Notes under the pieces: model-generated
What the model was told of the DNA's origin: nothing
The model's input: the letters and a program-made list of their open reading frames with translations, nothing else
The model's database searches: none
In this document: piece after piece, positions 34,010 through 43,595 of the stretch
How the letters are laid out: each line of letters starts with the position of its first letter
Position numbering within the stretch: position 1 is the stretch's first letter
Translations under genes and position numbers: made by a program
NCBI GenBank assembly: GCA_004555655.1
Contig: SFHJ01000004.1
Location: 1-64,000, forward strand
Reading direction: 5' to 3'
Length of the DNA: 64,000 nucleotides
Source of the DNA: Clostridiales bacterium
GTDB taxonomy: Bacteria > Bacillota > Clostridia > Oscillospirales > Oscillospiraceae

Positions 34010-34507
34010 ATGGCACTTCGGAAAATCGTTACGGTGGGCGACCCGGTTCTGAACAAGACCTGCCGCCCGGTTACGAAATTTGACGACCGGCTTGCAACGC
34101 TGATCGACGACATGATCGAGACGATGCATGATGCCAACGGCGTGGGGCTGGCAGGGCCGCAGGTAGGCGTTCTGCGCCGTGTGGTCGTGGTCGATACGGG
34201 CGACGAGGACTTGGAACTCGTGAATCCCGAGATCGTCAAAGCCGGAAAGGAAACGCAGACCGGCCTTGAGGGCTGCCTCAGCGTGCCGGGCAAATACGGC
34301 GTCGTCACGCGGCCGAACTACGTGGTCGTGCGCGCGCAGGACAGAAACGGCGACTGGTACGAGTACGAGGGCGAGGAGCTCATCGCGCGTGCGTTCTGCC
34401 ATGAGCTGGCGCATCTGGACGGGCATCTGTACACCGAGATCGCCGAGCGGATGCTCACGCCGGAGGAGTTGGAACAGCTGGAGCACGAAGCGGAGGACGC
34501 CGAATGA
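34010..34507 (+). CDS. def: Peptide deformylase
   Basis: A 165-residue metalloenzyme that removes formyl groups from nascent proteins. All three motifs are present: GVGLAGPQVG (about 44-53), EGCLSVPG (about 87-94, cysteine ligand) and HELAHLDGH (about 131-139, both histidine ligands and the catalytic glutamate). It overlaps fmt by ATGA, so the enzymes that add and remove the formyl group are made together. Confidence 0.97.
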   Translation: MALRKIVTVGDPVLNKTCRPVTKFDDRLATLIDDMIETMHDANGVGLAGPQVGVLRRVVVVDTGDEDLELVNPEIVKAGKETQTGLEGCLSVPGKYGVVTRPNYVVVRAQDRNGDWYEYEGEELIARAFCHELAHLDGHLYTEIAERMLTPEELEQLEHEAEDAE

Positions 34508-35424
34508 GACTGGTCTATATGGGCACGCCCGACATTGCGCGCGTCTGCCTGCAAAAGCTCCATGAAGCGGGCTTTGAGATTGCCGGTGTGTATACCAAGC
34601 CCGATACGCCAAAAAACCGCGGCATGAAGCTGGCGCAGTCTGAGGTCAAGGAATATGCCGTGTCGGCGGGCCTGCCGGTCTATCAGCCCGCGACGTTCAA
34701 AGATGACGCTGCCGTTGAAGAACTCAGGGCGCTCGCGCCTGATCTGATTGTGGTCGTGGCCTATGGCAAGATTCTGCCCCAGCGCGTGCTGGATATCCCT
34801 GAATACGGCTGCATCAACATGCACGCAAGCATTTTGCCCGAGCTGCGCGGGGCCGGCCCTGTGCAGTGGTCGATTTTAAACCACTGCGATGAGACCGGCG
34901 TGACGGCCATGTATCTCACGGCCGGGATGGACGAGGGCGATATCATTGAGATCCGGAAAACGCCCATAGACCCCATGGAGACGTCCAGCGAGCTGATGGC
35001 GCGGCTGGCCGGTATCGCGGCGGAGCTTGCGTGCGACACCGTGCGCGCCATTGAAGCCGGCACCGCCACGCGCACGCCGCAGGACAATGCCCGCGCGACG
35101 TATGCGCCGATGCTGAGTAAGCAGATGAGCCCCATCGACTGGACAGGCACCTCGCGCGCGGTCATCGACCATGTGCGTGGTCTCATTCCCTGGCCGGTTG
35201 CCACGGCGGAACTGGACGGGAAGAAGTTCAAAATCTTCCGCGTCGAGCGGACGCAGAAGCAGACGGACCGCGCGCCAGGCACGCTGCTGGCCTTGACGAA
35301 GCAGGGGCTTGAGATCGCCTGCGGCGACGGTGTGCTCTGCATCACACAGCTGCAGGCCGAGGGCGGCAAGCGCATGGCTGCGGCAGATTATTTCCGCGGC
35401 CATCCGATCAAAATAGAGGTATAA
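34504..35424 (+). CDS. fmt: Methionyl-tRNA formyltransferase
   Basis: A 306-residue enzyme formylating initiator Met-tRNA with 10-formyl-tetrahydrofolate. The N-terminal catalytic domain has YMGTPDIARVCL, the formyl-folate site NMHASILPELRGAGP (about 105-119) and LTAGMDEGDI. The C-terminal domain contacts the tRNA. It overlaps def and precedes rsmB by 15 bp. Confidence 0.97.
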   Translation: MRLVYMGTPDIARVCLQKLHEAGFEIAGVYTKPDTPKNRGMKLAQSEVKEYAVSAGLPVYQPATFKDDAAVEELRALAPDLIVVVAYGKILPQRVLDIPEYGCINMHASILPELRGAGPVQWSILNHCDETGVTAMYLTAGMDEGDIIEIRKTPIDPMETSSELMARLAGIAAELACDTVRAIEAGTATRTPQDNARATYAPMLSKQMSPIDWTGTSRAVIDHVRGLIPWPVATAELDGKKFKIFRVERTQKQTDRAPGTLLALTKQGLEIACGDGVLCITQLQAEGGKRMAAADYFRGHPIKIEV

Positions 35425-35439
35425 AAAAGGAAAAACACT

Positions 35440-36747
35440 ATGGACGCCAGAACAACCGCGCTGTCGGCGCTCATTGCCTGCCGCAGGCAGGCGGCATGGT
35501 CCGACGGGGTTTTAAAAGAATATATCGCGCGCGACGCGCTCGATGGCCGCGACGCGGCCTTCGCCTCGCGGCTGTGCTACGGCGTGCTGCAGAACAGGAT
35601 GCTGCTGGATTTTTATCTTGCGCAGAAGGTCAAGGGCGCACGCAGCAAGCTTCAGCCGGTCGTGCTGGATATTCTGCGCCTCGGCGCGTACCAGATCTTG
35701 TTCTGCGACCGCGTGCCTGACGCGGCGGCGGTGAGTGAAGCGGTGGAGCAGACCAAGCGCTACGCAAACCGCGCGGCGGTCGGACTTGTCAACGGCGTGC
35801 TGCGCACGTTGTCAAGGGAAAAAGATACGCTCCGCCAGCCGGATGATCTGGCCACCAGATACAGCCATCCGCAGCCGCTCGTCGAGCTTTTGGCGGGCTC
35901 CTTGAGCGGCGGGCAGCTTGAGCCGTTTCTGGCGGCGGATAATACCCCCGCACCGACCTGCCTGCAGGTGAATCCGCTGCGTGCGGACGCAGAAGAAGTC
36001 CGTGCGGCGCTGGAAGAAGGCGGTATTTCGTATACGCCGCATCCATGGCTTGACGGCGCATTTCTTGTCAGCGGCACCGGCAGCCTTGAAAAGCTGCCCA
36101 TGTTCCGCGAGGGAAAGGTCTATGTGCAGGACGCGGCCGCGCATCTGGCGGCGCTTGCCTCCGGCGTAAAGCCGGGAATGCAGGTGCTCGACTGCTGCGC
36201 CGCTCCGGGCGGCAAGAGCTTTGCCGCCGCCATGCAGATGCAGAACGCGGGCAGCATTATCTCGTGTGATATCCACGTGCATAAGACCGCGCTCATCGAA
36301 AAGGGCGCCGCGCGGCTGGGCATTGATATCATCCAGGCGATGCAGCTCGACGCGCGCGAAAAAAAGCAGGAATTTCTCGGCCGGTTTGATGCGGTCATTG
36401 CCGACGTGCCGTGTTCGGGGCTCGGTGTGATTCGCAAAAAGCCCGACATCCGCTACAAAGACCTTGCACCGATGCAGGCACTGCCGGAAATCCAGCGCGC
36501 AATTCTGGAGAACGTCAGCTGCTATGTCGCGCCCGGCGGCGTGCTGCTCTACAGCACCTGCACGGTATTGAAGCGCGAAAACGAGGCTGTGGTGCGCGCA
36601 TTTTTGTCCACGCATCCGGCGTTCTCACTGGAATCGGTGGAACTGCCGGAAAGGCTTCGGCTTGAAAACAGCGGCATGCTGACGCTTCTGCCGCAGCTGC
36701 ACGCATCCGACGGCTTTTTCATCAGTAAACTGAGGAGACACGCATGA
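35440..36747 (+). CDS. rsmB: 16S rRNA (cytosine(967)-C(5))-methyltransferase
   Basis: A 435-residue enzyme made of an N-terminal NusB-like RNA-binding domain (about 1-135) and a C-terminal Rossmann methyltransferase. SAM-binding DCCAAPGGKSFA is near 250, the catalytic VPCSGLG cysteine is near 324, and the second cysteine is in YSTCTV near 372. It overlaps rlmN by ATGA. Confidence 0.96.
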   Translation: MDARTTALSALIACRRQAAWSDGVLKEYIARDALDGRDAAFASRLCYGVLQNRMLLDFYLAQKVKGARSKLQPVVLDILRLGAYQILFCDRVPDAAAVSEAVEQTKRYANRAAVGLVNGVLRTLSREKDTLRQPDDLATRYSHPQPLVELLAGSLSGGQLEPFLAADNTPAPTCLQVNPLRADAEEVRAALEEGGISYTPHPWLDGAFLVSGTGSLEKLPMFREGKVYVQDAAAHLAALASGVKPGMQVLDCCAAPGGKSFAAAMQMQNAGSIISCDIHVHKTALIEKGAARLGIDIIQAMQLDAREKKQEFLGRFDAVIADVPCSGLGVIRKKPDIRYKDLAPMQALPEIQRAILENVSCYVAPGGVLLYSTCTVLKRENEAVVRAFLSTHPAFSLESVELPERLRLENSGMLTLLPQLHASDGFFISKLRRHA

Positions 36748-37805
36748 AGCAGGATCTGAAATCCATGACGCTTGCCGAGATGCAGCAGGCGTTCAAAGCG
36801 CTGGGTGAGCCCGCGTTCCGCGCCAAACAGGTCTTTACCTGGCTGCACCGCGGCGCGACCTCGTTTGACGATATGACGAACCTGCCGAAGGCGCTGCGCG
36901 CGCGGCTGGACGGGGAATACTACATCACCGCGCCTGTAGTCGCGCGCAAGCAGCAGTCGAAAAAAGACGGCACCATCAAATATCTCTGGCGGCTGCGCGA
37001 CGGCAACTGCGTCGAGTCGGTCGTGATGCAGTACCACCACGGCAATACGGTCTGTATCTCATCCGAGGTCGGCTGCCCCATGGGCTGCAAATTCTGCGCG
37101 TCCACGCTCGGCGGACTCGTGCGCAGGCTCGCGCCGTCTGAGCTTCTCGACCAGGTGCTGTTCTCGCAGCTCGATTCCGGGCTTCCGATATCGAATATCG
37201 TGCTGATGGGCATCGGCGAGCCGCTGGATAATTTTGACGCGGTCATGCAGTTTCTGGAGCTGGTAAACAGCCCCGACGGCATGAACATCGGTATGCGCCA
37301 TATCAGCCTTTCCACCTGCGGCCTTGTCGATAAAATTCATCTTCTGGCCGAGAAAAAGCTGCAGCTGACGCTGTCGGTCTCGCTGCACGCACCTGACGAC
37401 GAATCCAGAAGCAAGATCATGCCTGTCAACCGCCGCTATTGTGTCGACACGCTGCTGGCTGCGTGCCGCGACTATTTTGAAAAGACGGGAAGACGGGTTT
37501 CATTTGAATATACCATGATTGACGGCGTGAGCGATTCGCCCGCGCAGGCCGAACTTCTGGCCGCAAAACTTGCGGGCATGCAGGCGCACGTCAACATGAT
37601 TCCGCTCAATACGGTAGAGGAGACGGGCCTTCGCACCAGCTCGCGAGAGGCCATCCGCAATTTTCAGCAGATTTTACAGCGCTACGGCATTACCGCCACG
37701 GTGCGCCGCACGCTCGGCAGCGACATCGACGCCTCGTGCGGCCAGCTGCGCAGGAAGTTTGAGGGCGCGAAGAAGGAGGAATGTGTATGCAGATCTGGGG
37801 ATTGA
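36744..37805 (+). CDS. rlmN: 23S rRNA/tRNA adenine C2-methyltransferase RlmN
   Basis: A 353-residue radical SAM enzyme that methylates A2503 of 23S rRNA and A37 of some tRNAs. The CxxxCxxC cluster is CPMGCKFC (about 111-118), and a second essential cysteine lies in the IDASCGQLRRKF tail (about 332). MGIGEPLDNFDAV and the LSVSLHAPDDESR stretch are typical. It is RlmN rather than Cfr, judging from context and the N-terminal KQVFTWLHRG. Its end overlaps the phosphatase gene. Confidence 0.96.
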   Translation: MKQDLKSMTLAEMQQAFKALGEPAFRAKQVFTWLHRGATSFDDMTNLPKALRARLDGEYYITAPVVARKQQSKKDGTIKYLWRLRDGNCVESVVMQYHHGNTVCISSEVGCPMGCKFCASTLGGLVRRLAPSELLDQVLFSQLDSGLPISNIVLMGIGEPLDNFDAVMQFLELVNSPDGMNIGMRHISLSTCGLVDKIHLLAEKKLQLTLSVSLHAPDDESRSKIMPVNRRYCVDTLLAACRDYFEKTGRRVSFEYTMIDGVSDSPAQAELLAAKLAGMQAHVNMIPLNTVEETGLRTSSREAIRNFQQILQRYGITATVRRTLGSDIDASCGQLRRKFEGAKKEECVCRSGD

Positions 37806-38518
37806 CCGACGCTGGCAATGTCCGCCGGCAGAATCAGGATTCCTTTTCCATTGTGAACTTCTCGCGTGAGCGTGCGCTGATGATCGTTTGTGACGGTATG
37901 GGCGGGGCGAAATCCGGCAACGTGGCGAGCAGCCTGGCCGTGGAGGTCTTTGTGGGCGAGGTGCGCCGCAGCCAGAAGAACGCGACAAGCCCCGAACGCG
38001 CGGCGGAGATGCTCAAATCCGCGCTGGAGCTGGCCAACAAGGCCGTCTATGAGCAGGCCCAGCTGGGTGAGGACTACGAGGGCATGGGCACGACGCTGGT
38101 GGCCGCGTTCATTTTGCGCGAAACGGCCGTCATCATCAATGTCGGTGACAGCCGGGCCTATCTGTTTACGAAAAACGGCGTGAAGCGCCTGACGACGGAT
38201 CACTCGATTGTGGAATATATGGTACAGCGCGGCGAGTTGACGCAGGAACAGGCGAAGAACCATCCCGGTAAGAATCTCATCACCCGCGCGGTCGGCACCG
38301 AGCCGGAGGTTGAGGGCGATATCTTTGTGCGAAAGCTGCAGAAGGACGACTGCCTGCTCCTGTGTTCCGACGGGCTTTCCAATGAGATGGCCGATCAGGA
38401 GATGCTGTTCGAGGTGGCGCACGGCGTCAGGAGAAGCGATTGCTGCCAGCGGTTGCTTAACATCGCGAAAAATCGCGGCGCGCCGGACAATGTGACGCTC
38501 ACGCTGGCCGCGATCTGA
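37787..38518 (+). CDS. stp: PP2C-family Ser/Thr protein phosphatase (Stp/PrpC)
   Basis: Start chosen at ATG 37787, seven bases after GGAGG; the ATG at 37781 lies almost on the site. The 243 residues have PP2C metal-binding motifs RRQNQDSF, VCDGMGG, GTTLV and SDGLSNE plus GAPDNVTL. It opposes the PASTA kinase encoded next. The pair controls cell-wall growth, sporulation and translation factors in Firmicutes. Confidence 0.95.
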   Translation: MQIWGLTDAGNVRRQNQDSFSIVNFSRERALMIVCDGMGGAKSGNVASSLAVEVFVGEVRRSQKNATSPERAAEMLKSALELANKAVYEQAQLGEDYEGMGTTLVAAFILRETAVIINVGDSRAYLFTKNGVKRLTTDHSIVEYMVQRGELTQEQAKNHPGKNLITRAVGTEPEVEGDIFVRKLQKDDCLLLCSDGLSNEMADQEMLFEVAHGVRRSDCCQRLLNIAKNRGAPDNVTLTLAAI

Positions 38519-38565
38519 GCGGGTGGGTATACGGCAGATCATCAACTTGCGTAAAGGAGCTTCTT

Positions 38566-40830
38566 ATGGATAACTACATAGGCAGGCTATTGGATAACCG
38601 GTACGAAATTCTGGACATGATCGGCTCGGGCGGTATGGCGGTCGTCTACAAGGCGCGCTGTAACCGGCTGAACCGTCTGGTTGCCATTAAAATATTGAAA
38701 GAAGAGCTGTCGCAGGATGCGGAGTTCCGCAGGCGCTTCCATGCCGAGTCGCAGGCGGTCGCCATGCTCTCACACCCGAATATTGTGAGCGTGTACGACG
38801 TGTCGCACTCGGATAACCTCGACTATATCGTCATGGAGCTGATTGACGGCATCACGCTCAAGCAGTACATGGAGCAGAAAGGGCAGCTCAACTGGCGCGA
38901 GGCACTGCATTTTGCCACGCAGATCGCCAAGGCGCTCGAGCATGCGCACAGCCGCGGCATCATCCACCGCGACATCAAACCCCATAACATTATGATTTTA
39001 AAGGACGGCAGCGTGAAGGTGGCCGATTTCGGCATCGCTCGTATCTCGTCTGCACAAAATACGCTCACGCGCGAGGCGCTCGGCTCGGTGCACTATATCT
39101 CGCCCGAGCAGGCTAAGGGCGCGCATATCGACTTCCGCTCGGACCTGTATTCGCTGGGCGTCGTCATGTATGAAATGCTCACCGGCCGGCCGCCGTTTGA
39201 CGGCGATACGCCCGTGAGTGTGGCCATCCAGCATATCAATGCCAAGCCTGTCATGCCGCGCGAGCTGAACCCTGCCATCCCTGTGGGGCTTGAGCAGATC
39301 ACAATGCATGCGATGGCGGCAGACCTGAATGCACGCTACGAGAGCGCAACACAGATGCTGGCCGATCTCGAGGAGTTCCGCCGCATCCCCAACTGCGTGT
39401 TTGATTTCAGCGCCCGCGCGGGCGAGCTCGATATCGAGGCCATGCTGCGTGAGCCAGTGACGCCAAGAACGCGCACGGCTGCTTCGCGCGCATCCGCAGC
39501 GGCAGCGCCGAGGCCGAAAGCGCAGCAGCCAAAGCCACAGAAGCCGGAGAAATCGGGCAGCGGACGCATTGCGCTGATTGCGGGCATTGTGTGCATGGTT
39601 GCGGCATTTCTCGCCATCGGCTATTTCCTCTACAGCTACTTTTTCTCCGACCTCTTTTCCAAGACGCAGGAGGATACGGTGCCAAACTTCATAGGCCAGT
39701 ATTATGAGAACATCGATGAGAGCCTGTACCCCAATTTCATCATCGAAATCAGCGACTGGAAGCCGAGCGAGAACTATGACTATGGCTATGTCATCGACCA
39801 GTCGCCCGTATCGGGCCGCACGGTCAAGGTCGGCAGCAAGATCGAGCTGACCGTTTCGATGGGCGTTGAGAGCGACACAATGCCGAACCTCATCAATACA
39901 TCCCTGCAGAGCGCGCAGTCCTACCTGTCCAAAATGGCGGTCAACGTGATCGTGCGGGTGGAATATGAAAACAGCGACGTCTACACCGACGGCTACGTCA
40001 TGCGAACGGACCCGGCCGAGGGCGAAATGCTGACCGACGGACAGACGGTCACACTCACCGTCAGCCAGGGCTCGGAAATCAAGCTCGTGGTTGTGCCGGC
40101 GCTTGTCGGCGAGGATATGGAGAAGGCGCTGGCTGCGATCGACGCAGCGGGGCTGGCTCGCGGCGGTATCCGCTATGTCGACAGCGACCTGCCTGAAGGT
40201 ACGGTCACGTTCCAGAGCATCGATGCAGGTGAAAAGGTAAAGATGGACACCGTCATCAATCTGCAGGTATCCAAGGGGCCACAGGAGGCCGAAGTGCCGT
40301 TCATTTATGAGCTCTCGAAGGACAGCGCTGTGGATCAGGGCGGCAGTCTCACGCTGCAGGTAAAGGCCAGCACCGAGGACGGCGGCACTCTGACCTACGC
40401 GTGGTATGCCTCAATGACCGGCAGCGAGGATGACGCAGTGCTCGTCTCGCGCAGCGCAGAGGACAATACCAGCTGCAATGTCGATACCTCTGTGCCCGGT
40501 GTGTACTACTATTTCTGCAAGATTGTCAATACGCTCGGTGAGACAACTGCGTCCGTGACGTCGAATCTCATCGAAGTCGTGGTCATGGAAACGAATCAGC
40601 TGCATGAAAGAATCATCACGCTGACGCTGCCGTCTGAGCCCGGCATCTATGAGGTGACGGTCAAGGTCGGCGGCGAGATCCAGGGCAGCCCCTATATCGT
40701 CGATACAACAGAAGAGTGGTTCGACAGCATCCGCATTCAGGTCACCGGCTACGGCGCGCAGGATGTGGACATCTATCTCGACGGCATTTTATACGACAGT
40801 CAGACCATTGATTTTGACGTGGCAGGGTAA
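38566..40830 (+). CDS. prkC: PASTA-domain Ser/Thr protein kinase (PrkC-type)
   Basis: A 754-residue membrane kinase. The cytoplasmic kinase domain (about 1-270) has GSGGMAVVYKA, VAIKIL, HRDIKPHNIM and VADFGIAR, all catalytic residues intact. A juxtamembrane Pro/Ala/Lys stretch and one transmembrane helix (about 340-362) follow. Three PASTA repeats (about 375-440, 445-510, 515-575) would bind muropeptide or lipid II outside. Unusually, about 175 residues of beta-rich, Ig-like sequence follow the last PASTA. It is preceded by stp and followed three bases later by rsgA. Confidence 0.95.
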   Translation: MDNYIGRLLDNRYEILDMIGSGGMAVVYKARCNRLNRLVAIKILKEELSQDAEFRRRFHAESQAVAMLSHPNIVSVYDVSHSDNLDYIVMELIDGITLKQYMEQKGQLNWREALHFATQIAKALEHAHSRGIIHRDIKPHNIMILKDGSVKVADFGIARISSAQNTLTREALGSVHYISPEQAKGAHIDFRSDLYSLGVVMYEMLTGRPPFDGDTPVSVAIQHINAKPVMPRELNPAIPVGLEQITMHAMAADLNARYESATQMLADLEEFRRIPNCVFDFSARAGELDIEAMLREPVTPRTRTAASRASAAAAPRPKAQQPKPQKPEKSGSGRIALIAGIVCMVAAFLAIGYFLYSYFFSDLFSKTQEDTVPNFIGQYYENIDESLYPNFIIEISDWKPSENYDYGYVIDQSPVSGRTVKVGSKIELTVSMGVESDTMPNLINTSLQSAQSYLSKMAVNVIVRVEYENSDVYTDGYVMRTDPAEGEMLTDGQTVTLTVSQGSEIKLVVVPALVGEDMEKALAAIDAAGLARGGIRYVDSDLPEGTVTFQSIDAGEKVKMDTVINLQVSKGPQEAEVPFIYELSKDSAVDQGGSLTLQVKASTEDGGTLTYAWYASMTGSEDDAVLVSRSAEDNTSCNVDTSVPGVYYYFCKIVNTLGETTASVTSNLIEVVVMETNQLHERIITLTLPSEPGIYEVTVKVGGEIQGSPYIVDTTEEWFDSIRIQVTGYGAQDVDIYLDGILYDSQTIDFDVAG

Positions 40831-40833
40831 CGG

Positions 40834-41712
40834 ATGCAGACAGGAAGAATTATGAAGGCGCTGAGTGGGTTTTACTATGTGCAGACCTCCGATGCGCTGA
40901 TAGAATGCAAGGCAAGGGGCCGCTTCCGCAAGCAGGGCGTCACGCCCATGGTGGGCGATCTCGCGAGAATCAGCATGGAAAACGGCAAGGGTATGCTGGA
41001 GGAGATTCTGCCGCGAAAAAACTGCTTCATCCGCCCGGCAATCGCAAATATCGACGTGCTGGTGGTGCTGGCATCGTGTGCGATTCCGGTGACGGAGCCG
41101 TTTCTCATCGACCGTGTGCTTGCTATCGCGGGCAAACAGAACGTACCTGCGGTGCTGTGCGTCAACAAAGACGACGCCGCGCCCGCCGGACCGCTTGTGC
41201 GCATCTATGAGCACGCGGGCTATCGCGTCATCCGCACTTCGGCGCAGACCGGCGAGGGCGTAGAGGAGCTGCGTATGGCCATCGGCGGCAAGTTCTCCGC
41301 CTTTACCGGCAATTCCGGCGTGGGCAAGAGCAGCATTTTAAACTGCATGTCGCCGCAGCTGGCGCTGCCGGTGGGCGAGGTGTCTGAAAAGCTGGGCCGC
41401 GGCCGGCATACCACGCGGCATATCGAGCTCTACCGGCTGGATGCGGATACGTTCGTGGCCGATACGCCGGGCTTTTCTTCGTTCGACACCGAGCGGATGG
41501 ATCTGGTGCTCAAGGAGCAGCTGCAGTACGCGTTTCAGGATTTTGCGCCGTATCTGGGGCGGTGTCAGTTCCACGACTGCGCGCATCTGAAAGAACCGGG
41601 CTGTGCGGTGCGTGAGGCGCTCACGCGCGGCGAGTTGGAGCCTACACGCTATGACAGTTATGTCAGGCTCTATGAAATGGCAAAGCAGATTAAAACCTGG
41701 GCGCTGAAATAG
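40834..41712 (+). CDS. rsgA: Ribosome small subunit-dependent GTPase A
   Basis: A 292-residue circularly permuted GTPase assisting late 30S assembly. The order is an OB-fold (about 1-70), G4 CVNKDD (about 108), G1 GNSGVGKSS (about 156-164), G3 DTPGF (about 208-212) and a zinc knuckle with CQFHDCAHLKEPGC (from about 244). The start giving MQTGRIMKALSGFYYV matches homologues. It is the last gene of the run; rpe and thiN, which often follow, are absent. Confidence 0.96.
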   Translation: MQTGRIMKALSGFYYVQTSDALIECKARGRFRKQGVTPMVGDLARISMENGKGMLEEILPRKNCFIRPAIANIDVLVVLASCAIPVTEPFLIDRVLAIAGKQNVPAVLCVNKDDAAPAGPLVRIYEHAGYRVIRTSAQTGEGVEELRMAIGGKFSAFTGNSGVGKSSILNCMSPQLALPVGEVSEKLGRGRHTTRHIELYRLDADTFVADTPGFSSFDTERMDLVLKEQLQYAFQDFAPYLGRCQFHDCAHLKEPGCAVREALTRGELEPTRYDSYVRLYEMAKQIKTWALK

Positions 41713-41715
41713 GAT

Positions 41716-41753
41716 ACGGCTGCGAAAAGCGATGCTTTTCGCAGCCGTTTTTC
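41716..41753 (+). terminator. Intrinsic terminator after rsgA
   Basis: GGCTGCGAAAAGC and its complement around GAT, then GTTTTT. The stem is about 15 bp. Confidence 0.9.
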
Positions 41754-41807
41754 TGCCGTTGAACGCTTCACGCCGCGTCAGCGTATGCTGGTAGGGGGGT
41801 GAAAGAT

Positions 41808-41957
41808 ATGTGTCATCGGGCCGATAAGGCGGGCTGTTTGCTGATCGGGCTCGGCATTGGGATTCTCTTGTCGCTGCTGTTTTGCGGGTGGTTTCTGCGC
41901 GTCGTGCTGGGACTTGGGCTCATTGCGCTGGGCTGGTTTCTGACCAGCTGCGATTGA
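41808..41957 (+). CDS. Small two-helix membrane protein upstream of sipL
   Basis: A 49-residue gene with GGGGGGTGAAAGAT directly upstream. After a short MCHRADKAGC head, two hydrophobic segments are visible (about 11-25, LLIGLGIGILLSLLF, and 28-46, LRVVLGLGLIALGWF). Three cysteines and the two-helix hairpin resemble small membrane proteins near spore-coat genes in clostridia, but I recognise no family. It lies 91 bp before sipL and may be part of the mother-cell sporulation programme. Confidence 0.6.
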   Translation: MCHRADKAGCLLIGLGIGILLSLLFCGWFLRVVLGLGLIALGWFLTSCD

Positions 41958-42048
41958 ACGGCGGGCTTGTCAGTTTATTTTTCTGCCGTGGGTCTATCTT
42001 TGTCCGGCTGTGCGTATATATTTTGCAGAACCTACAAGGAGGCAGAAC

Positions 42049-43563
42049 ATGGAACTGGTGTTTCAAAATAAAACGTCCGCCTTTCTGCAAAGAATCCTGC
42101 ATGAAACGCGCAGCCAGGAGCAGACGGCGGAACTGATTGTACCCGACAGCTTTCCGGATGCTGCGCGTATCGTTTCCAGCTGCGCCGAGGCCATTCTGCG
42201 CGGCAAGGAGTGCCGGCAGGGGAGCGTCACCGTCAGCGGCGCAATCCGCGCTGGCGTTCTGTACATGCCGGACGATGAGTCTGCGCCGCGTGCGCTGAAC
42301 GCCTACGTGCCGTTCTCGCTGCGTATCGACCATCCGGCGGCGACGGAGCAGATGCAGTCACTGCTCGATTTACGCGTGCGCAGCGTGGACGCGCGGATGA
42401 TCCATTCGAGGAAGGTGCTGCTGCGCGTGAATCTCGGCTGTGAGCTGACGGGCTTTGAGCAGACGAGCGAGACCTTTTATGCGCTCAGTGAGGCGCCTGC
42501 CGGGCTGCAGGTGAAAAAGCAGACATACCCGCTGTTGCTGCCGTCTGAGACAGCTGAGCGCAGCTTTGCCGTGAGCGAAGAACTCGAGCTTCCGGCAGGA
42601 AAGCCTGAGATCGAGACGCTCTGCTGGTATACGACCCAGCCGCTCGTCACTGAGCGCAAGCTCATCGGCAACAAGGCCGTGTTCAAGGGACTGCTGCTCG
42701 TCAAAGCGCTCTACCAGGCGGCGGACGGAAGCCTGAGCGTCTTTTCGCAGGAGCTGCCGTTTTCGCAGTATTGCGAGCTGGCGCAGGACTATGAGGAGGA
42801 CGCGCTTGTGCTGCTGCCTGCCGTGACGGGCGCGGAGCTGGAACGCATGCCGGACGGTCAGGGGAAAAAGCTGCAGCTGACGGTAAATCTTCTCATGCAG
42901 GCGCTTGTGCAGGCTGTGCGGCCGGTCGAGCTGTGCGAGGACGCTTACACCACGCGCGGCACGTTCGAGCCGGAGTGGAAACAGTATGAGCTTCCCTGCA
43001 GGCTCGACCGGCAAGAGCTGCATGAGACGCTGCGCGGGAGCTTCTCCGCGCCGGTGCGCGCGGTGATCGACAGCACGCTTTACCTCGACTATCCGGAGCA
43101 GAGCAGAACGCCTGCCGGCGTGCAGGTCAAAGCGCCGTGCACGGTCAATATCGTCTATCTCGACAATGACGGCGCGCTGCAGGGGCTTATGGGCCGCGCA
43201 CAGGCCGAAAGTGAGATCGCGCTTTCGGAAAATGGCGTGTGTATGGCGCGCGTGTCAGCCGGACGCGACGGCTTTGCCTCGCCCGGTTCCGGCGGGGCGG
43301 ATATCCGGTATGACGTACTGTTTGAGCTGGAAAGCAGCGCGGAGCAGAAGCTGCAGAGTCTGTGCGGCGGCAAGCTGGAGCCGTCTGCGCGCCGTGAGGG
43401 CCGCCGTCCCGCGGTCGTCATCCGGCATGCCGAGCGCGCGCAGAGCGTGTGGGAGCTTGCCAAGCGCTACGGTACGACGGAGCAGGCTATCCGTCAGGTC
43501 AACCAGCTGTCGGGCGAACAGGTTGAGTGCGGAGAGCTGCTGCTCATCCCCATCCAGCCGTAG
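42049..43563 (+). CDS. sipL: SPOCS/DUF3794 and LysM protein, SipL-like spore coat morphogenesis protein
   Basis: A 504-residue protein after AAGGAGGCAGAAC. It has repeated DUF3794 (SPOCS) domains over about residues 30-420 and a C-terminal LysM domain (about 455-503, SVWELAKRYGTTEQAIRQVN). In Clostridioides difficile, SipL uses its LysM domain to bind SpoIVA and encase the forespore. Here spoIVA follows 32 bp downstream, which strongly supports the call. Confidence 0.9.
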   Translation: MELVFQNKTSAFLQRILHETRSQEQTAELIVPDSFPDAARIVSSCAEAILRGKECRQGSVTVSGAIRAGVLYMPDDESAPRALNAYVPFSLRIDHPAATEQMQSLLDLRVRSVDARMIHSRKVLLRVNLGCELTGFEQTSETFYALSEAPAGLQVKKQTYPLLLPSETAERSFAVSEELELPAGKPEIETLCWYTTQPLVTERKLIGNKAVFKGLLLVKALYQAADGSLSVFSQELPFSQYCELAQDYEEDALVLLPAVTGAELERMPDGQGKKLQLTVNLLMQALVQAVRPVELCEDAYTTRGTFEPEWKQYELPCRLDRQELHETLRGSFSAPVRAVIDSTLYLDYPEQSRTPAGVQVKAPCTVNIVYLDNDGALQGLMGRAQAESEIALSENGVCMARVSAGRDGFASPGSGGADIRYDVLFELESSAEQKLQSLCGGKLEPSARREGRRPAVVIRHAERAQSVWELAKRYGTTEQAIRQVNQLSGEQVECGELLLIPIQP

Positions 43564-43595
43564 TGCGGCGCGCAGAGTGAAAAGGAGGCGGAAAC

